A program made the translations under genes and the position numbers. This document shows, one piece after another, positions 16,212 through 24,692 of a stretch of 64,000 nt of DNA (its first letter is position 1; every line of letters begins with the position of its first letter). The notes under the pieces are model-generated. The model did not search any database. It had not been told where the DNA came from and was given only the letters and a program-made list of their open reading frames with translations. The DNA is from Sphingobacterium sp. ML3W (GTDB lineage Bacteria > Bacteroidota > Bacteroidia > Sphingobacteriales > Sphingobacteriaceae), in contig NZ_CP107036.1 of the NCBI RefSeq assembly GCF_029542085.1, forward strand, positions 4,960,001-5,024,000, read 5' to 3'.

Positions 16212-16327
16212 CTTTAGTTTTATTTGTATCTCCTACAGTTGGTTTTCAGATATTCAACTTTTACAGGAAGTACTTCTATTTTTTTGCAGCTTCGTTTTCT
16301 TAAATCCCAATTTGGAAACCTGTCTTT

Positions 16328-17302
16328 TTATAGCGAAAGAATCTCAATGATACGGAGTAGATCCTCATTAAGTTTGACGTTATGTTTAATAGCGCTCTTA
16401 AAGGGAGTGAATCTGATTTCACTACAGATTAGTCCCGCCATTTCACCTCTACGGCCTGCGACAAGCGCTTCTACTGCGGCAACACCAAGTCTGCTTGCCA
16501 GTACACGGTCCATGCATGTTGGGCTACCACCACGTTGGATGTGACCTAAAATAGAAAGCCTTACATCATAATGCGGGAAATTTTCTTTTATTTTTTCCGA
16601 AACGATCATTCCACCTTCTTTGTCCCCTTCAGCAACGATAATAATACGTGAAGATTTGTTCTTACGGCTCTTATCCAATCTTTTCATGATTGCATCGTAA
16701 TCAACCTCAAATTCAGGAACCAATACCGCTTCGGCTCCGGTACTTATACCAGAACGGATGGCGATCAAGCCAGAGTCACGTCCCATAACCTCTATAATAA
16801 AAACACGATCGTGAGACTCCGCAGTGTCACGGATCTTATCTACCGCTTGAATAACGGTGTTTATTGCTGTATCATAGCCAATGGTAAAATCAGTTCCGGC
16901 CAGATCATTGTCGATTGTACCTGGTAGACCGATAATTGGGAAGTCAAACTCGTCAATGAATTTTGACGCGCCTGTAAATGTTCCGTCACCACCGATGACA
17001 ACCATCGCGTCAATTTCATGGCTACGTAAGTTATCATAAGCTTGTTTACGGCCTTCTAGGGTCTTGAAAGCCTCACTGCGCGCAGTTTTTAGGATTGTGC
17101 CACCACGTTGTATGATATTGGCCACGGATTTGGCATCCATAGGAAAAATTTCTCCATTGACCAAACCATCATAGCCCCTGCGTACACCAAATACCTCAAG
17201 ATTGTTAAAGATACCCGCTCTCACTACAGCGCGAATACCAGCATTCATTCCTGGAGCATCGCCTCCAGATGTCAAAACAGCAATTTTTTTAATGTTACTC
17301 AT
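16328..17302 (-). CDS. pfkA: ATP-dependent 6-phosphofructokinase
   Basis: Glycolytic phosphofructokinase (fructose 6-phosphate + ATP to fructose 1,6-bisphosphate). The 324-residue length and motifs fit bacterial PfkA: TSGGDAPGMN at 11-20, the nucleotide motif GGDGT at 104-108 (this Gly predicts ATP use, where PPi enzymes carry Asp), catalytic TIDND at 129-133 (Asp131), the MGRDSG loop, and the effector-site arginines typical of the allosteric bacterial enzymes (for example RLSILGHIQRGG). It is preceded by a strong promoter whose -7 box is 7 nt from the ATG. Confidence 0.98.
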   Translation of the reverse strand: MSNIKKIAVLTSGGDAPGMNAGIRAVVRAGIFNNLEVFGVRRGYDGLVNGEIFPMDAKSVANIIQRGGTILKTARSEAFKTLEGRKQAYDNLRSHEIDAMVVIGGDGTFTGASKFIDEFDFPIIGLPGTIDNDLAGTDFTIGYDTAINTVIQAVDKIRDTAESHDRVFIIEVMGRDSGLIAIRSGISTGAEAVLVPEFEVDYDAIMKRLDKSRKNKSSRIIIVAEGDKEGGMIVSEKIKENFPHYDVRLSILGHIQRGGSPTCMDRVLASRLGVAAVEALVAGRRGEMAGLICSEIRFTPFKSAIKHNVKLNEDLLRIIEILSL

Positions 17303-17309
17303 ACGTACT

Positions 17310-17340
17310 CAAACTTAGCGATTTTTGCGCTTAAATACAA
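17310..17340 (-). promoter_or_regulatory. pfkA promoter, predicted leaderless
   Basis: On the minus strand: TTG (17338-17340), 20 nt, TAAGTTTG (17310-17317), then 7 nt to the ATG at 17302. Confidence 0.75.
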
Positions 17341-17669
17341 TTATATTTCCGTTATAAAAAGTTCTGAATCGCTTAAAAGTGCTTAAATAATTGCCTTCTG
17401 CTGTGCAATTAATCTAAGCGAGTAGCAAACTTCATGTAAACTTTACAATGCGGCTGTATCAAAATTAGATTTTCCTGAATAGGCTCTAAATAAAGATTGG
17501 AGGCTTTGTTCAATCAAATGGAAAACGGACCAAAAATTCAATTAGGAATTTGGTCCGTTTTCTGATCTTTTAGTCATTTTATTGGAGTAGCCCAACTTTG
17601 ATACCGATTTACAATCAAAGTTTTCAATTAGGAGACAGTCCCATTTAAACAGCTTTAACAGGAGCTAAC
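17341..17669. other. Intergenic region downstream of dsbD with two hairpins
   Basis: Two inverted repeats lie in tandem after the dsbD stop. AACTTTGAT/ATCAAAGTT at 17594-17622 has an 11-nt loop. The stronger GAAAACGGACCAAA / TTTGGTCCGTTTTC spans 17521-17562 and extends inward with a two-base bulge. Either may terminate dsbD on the minus strand. No coding potential is seen. Confidence 0.55.
17521..17562 (-). terminator. Probable dsbD terminator
   Basis: 14-bp perfect stem plus 5 further pairs after a 2-A bulge; the stem base supplies TTTT on both strands, though no long T-run follows. Confidence 0.6.
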
Positions 17670-19376
17670 TTACTTTTTCGCTTTAAAAGCATCAATTCCA
17701 CTCTGTAAAAAAGCCTTGTATTGTTCAATATTTCTATTTGCACCAGATTGAGGTACTAATACCTTACCTGAGGCATCCACGATCACATATAAGGGTTGTG
17801 AATTGCTATTGAACGTCGATGCCTGAAAATCACTGTTTTTATTGCCGATTGTTTTAATTTTCTTGCCGCTATATTTGGAAACAAATTGTTCGTTAGCAGG
17901 TAATTCTGTTTTATCATCAACAAACAGTTCGGCCATAACAAATTCTTCTTTTAATAGCTTGGCAACAGCGGGGTCGGTCCATACGTTCGCTTCCATCTCT
18001 CGACAATTGACACAATTCCATCCCGTAAAATCTATTAATACAGGTTTGTTCAGCTCTTTTGCAGTTTCCAGAGCTTGATCATAATCGTAGTATGGATCAA
18101 ATCCTTTTGGAGTACCACGCTCATGGAAGATTTCCGCATATTTTTTTACCTTGCCATCACTGTGAGCTGCTGTGCTTGCCACTCCAGCCGAAAGGTCGAA
18201 GTCCTGTGTCGCAGAAGGCGGTAAGAAAGCGGAGATCGATTTCAATGGTGCCCCCCAAAGACCAGGGATCATATAAACAACAAAAGAGAATACAATGATT
18301 GCCAGTAAGGTTCGCGGTACAGAAAGGAATTTTAGTTCACTATCATGCGAAAACTTGATCTTCCCTATAAGATATAAGCCCATGAGACCAAATATGGCAA
18401 TCCACAAGGATAGGAATACCTCCCGATCCAACCAATTCCAGTGATAAGCCAGGTCTACATTGGACAAAAACTTTAAGGCCAAGGCAAGTTCTAAAAATCC
18501 AAGAACTACTTTTACTGAATTGAGCCATCCACCCGATTTGGGCAATGACTTTAACATGGAAGGAAACATGGCGAATAGACCGAAAGGAATCGCTAATGCA
18601 ATAGAAAAACCCAACATACCGATCGCTGGGCCCAAACGTTCACCTTTTGATGCGGCCTCAACAAGTAAGGTGCCGATGATCGGACCTGTACAGGAAAAGG
18701 ATACAAGTGATAGGCTGAATGCCATAAAGAAAAGTCCAATAAGGCCCCCTTTATCTGATTTGGCATCCATTTTATTAACAAAAGAACTTGGTAGTGTGAT
18801 TTCGAAAGCACCAAAGAATGATGCCGCAAAAACAACGAGCAATAGAAAAAATAGGAAATTGAATATCCCATTGGTCGATAAGGCATTAAGCGCATCCGAG
18901 CCAAAAGCAATTGTGATAATCATTCCGAGCGCCACATAGATCACAATGATAAAAAGACCATAGAGTAGCGCTTTGCTAATACCGCTCGCGCGAGTACCGG
19001 ATTGTTTGGTGAAGTAGCTCACTGTCAGCGGTAACATTGGGAATATACATGGCATCAGGAGTGCGGCAAAACCGCCAATTAATCCTGCGATAAAAATACT
19101 CCAAAGAGATTTTTTTCCAGTATCTGAATTACCGGATGGAATATTTGTTACTGCCTTATCCAATTTGCTGCTATCTTGACTCAGGGTTGTATCTGGAGCA
19201 TCTGAAAAAGCCAAGTCGTCAGGTACAGTCTCCACTGTAGGTGTAGTATCAGGTGAAGATTCAAATTGAAGCCCTTCTGTACTCGTTAGACTGTCTTGTT
19301 GAAATGCAAAAGCCGTCGTTGTAAGCGAGAGGCTGAAAAAAGCAATTAAAAGTAGAATAAATGTGTTTTTTAACAT
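17670..19376 (-). CDS. dsbD: Thiol:disulfide interchange protein DsbD, transmembrane and C-terminal domains
   Basis: A 568-residue DsbD that carries electrons from cytoplasmic thioredoxin to the periplasm. Seen: a signal peptide, a Ser/Thr/Asp-rich linker to about residue 88, an eight-helix DsbD membrane domain with its redox cysteines at Cys110 (ALLMPCIFP) and Cys229 (VSFSCTGP), and a C-terminal thioredoxin domain with CVNC at 455-458. The N-terminal immunoglobulin-like alpha domain is missing, but a separate gene just upstream (19463-19912) encodes it. A terminator hairpin lies between the two, so this gene may have partly independent expression. Confidence 0.94.
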   Translation of the reverse strand: MLKNTFILLLIAFFSLSLTTTAFAFQQDSLTSTEGLQFESSPDTTPTVETVPDDLAFSDAPDTTLSQDSSKLDKAVTNIPSGNSDTGKKSLWSIFIAGLIGGFAALLMPCIFPMLPLTVSYFTKQSGTRASGISKALLYGLFIIVIYVALGMIITIAFGSDALNALSTNGIFNFLFFLLLVVFAASFFGAFEITLPSSFVNKMDAKSDKGGLIGLFFMAFSLSLVSFSCTGPIIGTLLVEAASKGERLGPAIGMLGFSIALAIPFGLFAMFPSMLKSLPKSGGWLNSVKVVLGFLELALALKFLSNVDLAYHWNWLDREVFLSLWIAIFGLMGLYLIGKIKFSHDSELKFLSVPRTLLAIIVFSFVVYMIPGLWGAPLKSISAFLPPSATQDFDLSAGVASTAAHSDGKVKKYAEIFHERGTPKGFDPYYDYDQALETAKELNKPVLIDFTGWNCVNCREMEANVWTDPAVAKLLKEEFVMAELFVDDKTELPANEQFVSKYSGKKIKTIGNKNSDFQASTFNSNSQPLYVIVDASGKVLVPQSGANRNIEQYKAFLQSGIDAFKAKK

Positions 19377-19410
19377 GCGTATCTGTTTCTGATGTCAGTT
19401 TCAAAAATAA

Positions 19411-19433
19411 AAAAAGGCGATGAGAATCGCCTT
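19411..19433 (-). terminator. Terminator between the DsbD-alpha gene and dsbD
   Basis: On the minus strand AAGGCGAT / ATCGCCTT with a 4-nt loop, followed by a run of T. It lies directly after the stop of the upstream gene. Confidence 0.85.
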
Positions 19434-19462
19434 ATTATTTTATCCGTGTATGATCATTTTTA

Positions 19463-19912
19463 CTATTTGATTGTCACAGCAAAAGCATATTCGTCAGGAG
19501 GAAGACATTGTGATGCATCACAAGCTTGCCATTCGACAGTACCTTTCACTGTTGCAGTACCTTTATTCAACTTTACTTTTTGTTGAAAGATCACTTCATT
19601 TGTAAAGTAACCAACATCCATTTTAAACACTTCCTCGTGCTTTACTTTTGGTTTTGGCTCAGCAGTTTTACCAACTAATGCGTATTCAGCAGCTTTTGTG
19701 AAATTGAAAGAAGTTGGAATAGGTCCACCATCTTTTACATTTTGAGAATAAATGTGCCAACCGTTTTGGATTGTTCCTTTGACATAGACAACAGCTTCAT
19801 TGTTGTTCAGTTTCTTACTGGCTACAGTCCATTTTACAGGTTTGTGAATTTGAGCGAAGGCTCCAGTAACTGCGAAAATTACTGCAGTTATTAACAATAC
19901 TAATTTTTTCAT
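19463..19912 (-). CDS. Separate DsbD alpha-domain protein
   Basis: A 149-residue periplasmic protein equal to the N-terminal domain of DsbD. The signal peptide ends GAFA-Q near residue 20. The beta-sandwich contains the family landmarks NGWHIYSQ near residue 50 and the redox pair in ACDASQCLPP (Cys131, Cys136), which aligns with the active Cys pair of DsbD-alpha. It would accept electrons from the thioredoxin domain of the neighbouring dsbD product and pass them to periplasmic clients. The split relay is complete between the two genes. Confidence 0.9.
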   Translation of the reverse strand: MKKLVLLITAVIFAVTGAFAQIHKPVKWTVASKKLNNNEAVVYVKGTIQNGWHIYSQNVKDGGPIPTSFNFTKAAEYALVGKTAEPKPKVKHEEVFKMDVGYFTNEVIFQQKVKLNKGTATVKGTVEWQACDASQCLPPDEYAFAVTIK

Positions 19913-20035
19913 TTTCCTAAATAATTATTGCAGTTCGTTATACACCTTTGATCACTAAAGTTGATAAAGGTTTAATTTATCCACTTTACAAATTTAGCAT
20001 ATTCTAAAATGGTTTATCTGTATTTAGTGTAAAGA

Positions 20036-20806
20036 TTAGGATATAAGATGGCGTATCTCTTTGACGTTAAACTTCTGCAATTTGTTGTCAATAAGCACTC
20101 GTAATTGACCATCAATTCCCACAGCCTTGATGATCCCAGTCTTTTTCTCGCCTGCGATTAAAAATGGGCGCTCCAGGTCTCTCCAAAATAGTGACTCATT
20201 GTAACGGTCTAATATAGGCTGCCAGGATTGGGTGAAGAGGTTGTTGTATTCCTTTTGGATACATTCAAAAAGCTCGACGGCCAGGTCCTTTATGACATAA
20301 TCGGCTTTGTTTGTAAGAACAGCTAACGAAGTAATTGTTGTCGCTGTGTCAAAATTGACTTGATTAATATTAATGCCGATTCCGACAATAGACGCTTCAA
20401 TTTTATTTCCCTTTAATTTATTTTCTATAAGGATGCCTACTATTTTTTTGTTGCCGACATAAATGTCATTTGGCCATTTTACGGTCACATCCTGCTCAGT
20501 CTTGCGTTTAAGCCAGTTGACTACAGCGATTGCAACTGTCGCTGAGAGCGCAAATTGTTGTACTATTGATAAGAAATGCGGTTTTAAAAGAATTGATGTG
20601 GTCAGGTTTTTCCCTGGTTCGCTGACCCAGGTGCTCCCTCGTTGCCCTTTTCCCTGAAACTGTTCTCCTGCTAAAATGGCAGTGCCCTCTGCGAGTGGCT
20701 TGAAATTTGACAATAATTCTCTTAAATAATCGTTTGTAGAGGCAACTTTGTCAAGATATATTGTATTTTGACCGATGATAAGTCCCGAAATATTGTTATT
20801 TTGCAA
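20036..20806 (-). CDS. birA: Biotin--[acetyl-CoA-carboxylase] ligase
   Basis: Biotin protein ligase that attaches biotin to the carboxyl carrier protein. The 256 residues contain VASTNDYL, the biotinoyl-AMP loop GKGQRGSTW, NLTTSILLKP, KWPNDIYV with the catalytic Lys, and a small C-terminal SH3-like domain (GIIKAVGIDGQLRVLID). No N-terminal DNA-binding domain is present, so it is a group I enzyme without the repressor role of E. coli BirA. The start is a TTG (20806): no ATG is available and the N-terminal sequence MQNNNISGL fits relatives. It is divergent from rsfS with a 47-nt spacer. Confidence 0.95.
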   Translation of the reverse strand: MQNNNISGLIIGQNTIYLDKVASTNDYLRELLSNFKPLAEGTAILAGEQFQGKGQRGSTWVSEPGKNLTTSILLKPHFLSIVQQFALSATVAIAVVNWLKRKTEQDVTVKWPNDIYVGNKKIVGILIENKLKGNKIEASIVGIGININQVNFDTATTITSLAVLTNKADYVIKDLAVELFECIQKEYNNLFTQSWQPILDRYNESLFWRDLERPFLIAGEKKTGIIKAVGIDGQLRVLIDNKLQKFNVKEIRHLIS

Positions 20807-20853
20807 ACTGAAAGTATTAAATAAATATTAAGTCAAAACTATCATATTTTTTA

Positions 20854-21228
20854 ATGAGTAAAAATAAAAGTTCAGAATTGTCGCAACGTCTATCAGAAAT
20901 TATCGTTCATGGTATGCAGGAAAAGAAAGCAAACGAGATTGTTCGTTTGGATTTAAGAGATCTTCACAGTTCTGTTTCTGATTATTTTGTGATTTGCCAT
21001 GCCGACTCCAACATTCAGGTTAACGCTATTGCCAAGAGTGTAGAGGAGGAAGTCTATAAGGCTTTTGGTCAGGAACCCCAATATAAAGAAGGACAATCAA
21101 ATGGAGAGTGGTTGATTTTGGATTTTGTGGATGTGGTTGTACATATCTTTAAGACCGAAAAAAGAGCGCATTATGCAATCGAGGATTTGTGGGGAGATGC
21201 ACAAGTTCAGCATTTCCAAAGTGCTTAA
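20854..21228 (+). CDS. rsfS: Ribosomal silencing factor RsfS
   Basis: RsfS (Iojap/YbeB family) binds ribosomal protein uL14 and blocks subunit joining in starvation. The 124 residues cover the nucleotidyltransferase-like fold with family motifs LRDLHSSVSDYFVICHADSN, EGQSNGEWLILDFVDVVVHIF and the tail RAHYAIEDLWGDA. Length is typical. It heads a run with ftsH (49-nt gap), an arrangement often seen in Bacteroidota. Confidence 0.97.
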   Translation: MSKNKSSELSQRLSEIIVHGMQEKKANEIVRLDLRDLHSSVSDYFVICHADSNIQVNAIAKSVEEEVYKAFGQEPQYKEGQSNGEWLILDFVDVVVHIFKTEKRAHYAIEDLWGDAQVQHFQSA

Positions 21229-21276
21229 TAACAGCCTCAATTCAATAATTTATACAGAAAATATAATTACGATATA

Positions 21277-23361
21277 ATGAAAAAAATCCCAAGTAGTAAG
21301 GTAAGCCCGAAGCCGCCAAAATTCAATTTTGTGTGGCTTATGATTGCCATGTTTTTAGGTTTTTTTGCCTTGCAATATGTTTTTGGAGAAAACCCGGCTA
21401 AGGAAATTAGCTATAGTGATTTTGAAACACGCATGTTAAAAACCGGCGCTGTTGAGCGTCTGGAAGCATATAAGAAAAATGATCTTGTCGAGGTAGAAGT
21501 CTATCTAAAGAAGGGCTGGAAAGATAATCCCAATTTTAAAGACGTAACCAAGAGTAATGATCCAATTCCAAGTCTTGCTGGTCAAGAGGAAACAGGTCCG
21601 CAGTATATCTTCAAGGATGCCTCAGCAGAGGTTCTAGAAAAGAAATTAGCTGCATCCCAGGCTGAACTGGCGCCAGGAACACCTAAAGTGCAATTAAAAT
21701 ATGCCGATCGTTCTAATCCTTGGGCGAGCTGGTTTGTGACATTTATGTTGCCGTTGTTAGTATTGGCAGCAATCTGGATCTTCTTGATGCGCCGTATGGG
21801 CGGTGGTGCTGGTGGTGGCGGTGGTGCGATATTTAATATCGGCAAATCCAAAGCACAGTTATTCGATAAAGAATCACAAATCAATATCACCTTTAATGAT
21901 GTCGCAGGTTTAGAAGAAGCAAAACAAGAGGTAATGGAAATTGTGGATTTCTTGAAAAATCCGCGTAAGTACACGAATTTAGGGGGTAAAATCCCAAAAG
22001 GAGCATTACTGGTAGGCCCTCCGGGAACAGGTAAGACCTTATTGGCAAAAGCTGTTGCAGGTGAAGCACAGGTGCCTTTTTTCTCACTATCTGGTTCAGA
22101 CTTCGTAGAGATGTTTGTCGGTGTGGGCGCTTCACGTGTCCGTGATTTGTTCAAACAAGCCAAAGAAAAAGCTCCATGTATTATTTTTATTGACGAGATC
22201 GATGCGATCGGTCGTGCCCGTGGTAAAAATTCGATGATGGGTGGCAATGACGAACGTGAAAATACATTGAACCAGTTATTGGTGGAAATGGATGGTTTCG
22301 GTACGGATTCAGGTGTTATTATTTTAGCAGCGACAAACCGTATTGATGTATTGGACACAGCATTATTGCGTCCAGGACGTTTCGACCGTCAGATTTCTAT
22401 TGATAAGCCAGATTTGATAGGTCGTGAGCATATTTTTAAAGTGCATTTAAAACCATTGAAGTTGTCAGCGGAGGTGGATGCCAAAAAATTATCGGCACAG
22501 ACCCCAGGTTTTGCTGGCGCAGAGATCGCCAATGTTTGTAATGAAGCGGCGCTGATCGCTGCACGTAAAAACAAATCTGAGATAGATATGCAAGATTTTC
22601 AGGATGCCGTGGATCGTGTGATCGGTGGTCTTGAGAAAAAGAATAAAATCATTTCTCCTGAAGAGAAACGAATCGTTGCTTATCACGAGGCGGGACACGC
22701 TATTGCTGGCTGGTATTTGGAGCATGCAGATCCTTTGGTAAAAGTTTCTATCGTTCCGCGTGGAGTAGCGGCTTTGGGATATGCACAATATCTTCCTCGT
22801 GAACAATTCTTATATACAACAGAACAACTGGTAGACAGTTTATGTATGACTATGGGTGGACGTGTGGCAGAAGATATTACTTTCGGGAGAATTTCCACAG
22901 GAGCTCAGAATGACCTGGAACGTATCACGCAACTTTCTTATGCAATGATTGCCATTTATGGTATGAATGATAAGGTAGGAAATGTGTCTTTCCGTGATAG
23001 CTCAGAGGCTTCTTTTCAAAAACCATACTCTGACAAAACGGCAGAGCTGATTGATGCCGAAGTTCGTAATCTGATTACAGATGTCTATGCACGTACAAAA
23101 CAACTTTTGTTGGACAAACGTGAGGGGCTGATTAAGATTGCAGAAAAGCTACTGGAAAAAGAGATCCTTTTCCAATCTGATCTTGAAGAGATATTAGGTA
23201 AGCGTCCTTTCGATACCAAGACAACTTATGATGAGTTTGTCAACGGTGCTGACGGTGGCGGTGTGCCTCAGACCGATTTACCATTGGATGTTCACCCCGA
23301 GGAGGCAACTTCAAAAGATGAACAGCGATTGGATAATCCATCATCAAATAGTTTAAACTAA
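21277..23361 (+). CDS. ftsH: ATP-dependent zinc metalloprotease FtsH
   Basis: Membrane-anchored AAA+ protease for quality control of membrane and regulatory proteins. Two transmembrane helices (about 18-37 and 152-171) flank the periplasmic domain. A glycine-rich stretch (MGGGAGGGGG) follows. The AAA domain has Walker A GPPGTGKT at 247-254, Walker B IIFIDEIDA and the second-region-of-homology arginines (RPGRFDR). The zinc site HEAGH lies at 470-474. At 694 residues the length is normal. A palindromic terminator lies just downstream, before the LUD-domain gene. Confidence 0.98.
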   Translation: MKKIPSSKVSPKPPKFNFVWLMIAMFLGFFALQYVFGENPAKEISYSDFETRMLKTGAVERLEAYKKNDLVEVEVYLKKGWKDNPNFKDVTKSNDPIPSLAGQEETGPQYIFKDASAEVLEKKLAASQAELAPGTPKVQLKYADRSNPWASWFVTFMLPLLVLAAIWIFLMRRMGGGAGGGGGAIFNIGKSKAQLFDKESQINITFNDVAGLEEAKQEVMEIVDFLKNPRKYTNLGGKIPKGALLVGPPGTGKTLLAKAVAGEAQVPFFSLSGSDFVEMFVGVGASRVRDLFKQAKEKAPCIIFIDEIDAIGRARGKNSMMGGNDERENTLNQLLVEMDGFGTDSGVIILAATNRIDVLDTALLRPGRFDRQISIDKPDLIGREHIFKVHLKPLKLSAEVDAKKLSAQTPGFAGAEIANVCNEAALIAARKNKSEIDMQDFQDAVDRVIGGLEKKNKIISPEEKRIVAYHEAGHAIAGWYLEHADPLVKVSIVPRGVAALGYAQYLPREQFLYTTEQLVDSLCMTMGGRVAEDITFGRISTGAQNDLERITQLSYAMIAIYGMNDKVGNVSFRDSSEASFQKPYSDKTAELIDAEVRNLITDVYARTKQLLLDKREGLIKIAEKLLEKEILFQSDLEEILGKRPFDTKTTYDEFVNGADGGGVPQTDLPLDVHPEEATSKDEQRLDNPSSNSLN

Positions 23362-23370
23362 TTTAGATTT

Positions 23371-23399
23371 TACAGCGCTAGAAAAACTCTAGCGCTGTA
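23371..23399 (+). terminator. Hairpin after ftsH
   Basis: Perfect 12-bp stem TACAGCGCTAGA / TCTAGCGCTGTA with a 5-nt loop, followed by TTTATATT. T-run is short, so termination may be partial. Confidence 0.65.
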
Positions 23400-23418
23400 T
23401 TTATATTGCTATTGAGCC

Positions 23419-24066
23419 ATGAACGTGAAGAACGCGACAGCGAAGGAGGTAATGTTAAAACGTATACGTCAGGCATTACTTCAAAAAAACGATAATCCAC
23501 ATCCTAATTTCAAAGAAACACCCCTTTATAAAGAAGAGGATGAATTGGTTGATCTTGTTTTTGTTCGTGAACTGACAGCCGCTGGTGGCAAGTTTCTTTA
23601 TTGCGACGGTGAGATTGGCCTCATCGAAAATTTGATTACATTAACAGAGGTAAACAATATAAAAAATATCTATGCTTGGGAGCAGGGAATCCAAAATCTG
23701 CTGACTCCCTATGGTTTCCCTTTTTTCAAAACAGAGAAAGACTTCGAGTCTGCTAATGCGAGTATTACCTCCTGTGAAGCGTTGATTGCGCGTAATGGAA
23801 GTATTATGGTGAGTAATGCAAATGCTTCCGGGCGTCGCCTGAGTATCTACCCTCCAATTCACATCGTTGTTGCCAAAGCTTCTCAATTGGTGTGGGACGT
23901 GAAAGATGCCTTAGCTTATATGCAGAAACGTTATGGCCAGGAAATTCCGACGATGATATCAACCATTACAGGCCCTTCACGTACTGCAGATATTGAGAAA
24001 AGGCTGGTTTTGGGAGCTCATGGCCCCAAAGAGTTATATGTTTTACTTTTAGAAGACCGTTTCTAG
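23419..24066 (+). CDS. LUD domain protein (LutC/YkgG family)
   Basis: A 215-residue LUD-domain protein related to LutC/YkgG, subunits linked to lactate oxidation in other bacteria. The C-terminal half shows the family pattern: CEALIARNGSIMVSNANASGRRLSI, then HIVVAKASQLV, then TGPSRTADIEKRLVLGAHGPKELYVLLLED. No lutA or lutB partner is present here, so a role in lactate use is doubtful. In Bacteroidota this gene commonly follows ftsH. It is followed after 2 nt by the rhomboid gene, suggesting co-transcription. Confidence 0.88.
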   Translation: MNVKNATAKEVMLKRIRQALLQKNDNPHPNFKETPLYKEEDELVDLVFVRELTAAGGKFLYCDGEIGLIENLITLTEVNNIKNIYAWEQGIQNLLTPYGFPFFKTEKDFESANASITSCEALIARNGSIMVSNANASGRRLSIYPPIHIVVAKASQLVWDVKDALAYMQKRYGQEIPTMISTITGPSRTADIEKRLVLGAHGPKELYVLLLEDRF

Positions 24067-24068
24067 CA

Positions 24069-24692
24069 ATGCTTACTTTTTACTTACAACAAACTCCCGT
24101 AGCAAGTGTTATTTTCTTTTTTACGCTTGTAACGAGTATCTATACCTTTTCTCACGAGCAGCTTTATGGTAAGTTAATGCTTCATCCATACAGTATCGCC
24201 CGCAAGCAGCGCTTGTATACAATATTAACCAGTGGTTTTATCCATAAAGACTGGGGGCACCTGCTGTTCAATATGATCACTTTTTATTATTTCGCATTTG
24301 GTTTGGAACAGATGCTGGCGCAGGCAAGCCCCTATGGACATCTTCTCTTTGCTGTCATTTACTTAGGTAGTCTGGTGCTGAGTGATATTCCGACGATTAT
24401 CCAACAGAAAAATAATTACGGCTATTACAGTCTGGGTGCTTCGGGCGCTATCTGTGCCGTTTTATTTAGTTATATCCTTTTTAACCCGAAGATGACTATT
24501 GGAGTCATGATGATTATCCCAATGCCGGCTTATTTATTCGCCTTTCTGTTTTTGGGTTATTGTATCTGGGCTTCTAAAAAAGCGCAGGACGGAGTTAACC
24601 ATGATGCACATTTCTTTGGTGCATTATCCGGATTGATCTTGACTATTATCTGTTTCCCTTGGGTCATAAAGCATTGTCTTGCACAGTTCTAA
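24069..24692 (+). CDS. Rhomboid family intramembrane serine protease
   Basis: A 207-residue membrane protein with about six helices. The catalytic serine is in GASGA (Ser125) and the catalytic histidine in NHDAHFFGALSG (His181). The upstream HLLFNM motif of helix 2 (65-70) is also present, so the protease should be active. Rhomboids cleave single-pass membrane proteins within the bilayer; the substrate is unknown. It is coupled to the LUD gene (2-nt gap) and its stop overlaps the convergent comM remnant. Confidence 0.92.
   Translation: MLTFYLQQTPVASVIFFFTLVTSIYTFSHEQLYGKLMLHPYSIARKQRLYTILTSGFIHKDWGHLLFNMITFYYFAFGLEQMLAQASPYGHLLFAVIYLGSLVLSDIPTIIQQKNNYGYYSLGASGAICAVLFSYILFNPKMTIGVMMIIPMPAYLFAFLFLGYCIWASKKAQDGVNHDAHFFGALSGLILTIICFPWVIKHCLAQF

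Noticed and set aside
21582..22358. 258-codon open frame antisense to ftsH
   Set aside because: Complementary to the conserved AAA domain of ftsH; no independent promoter or protein features.
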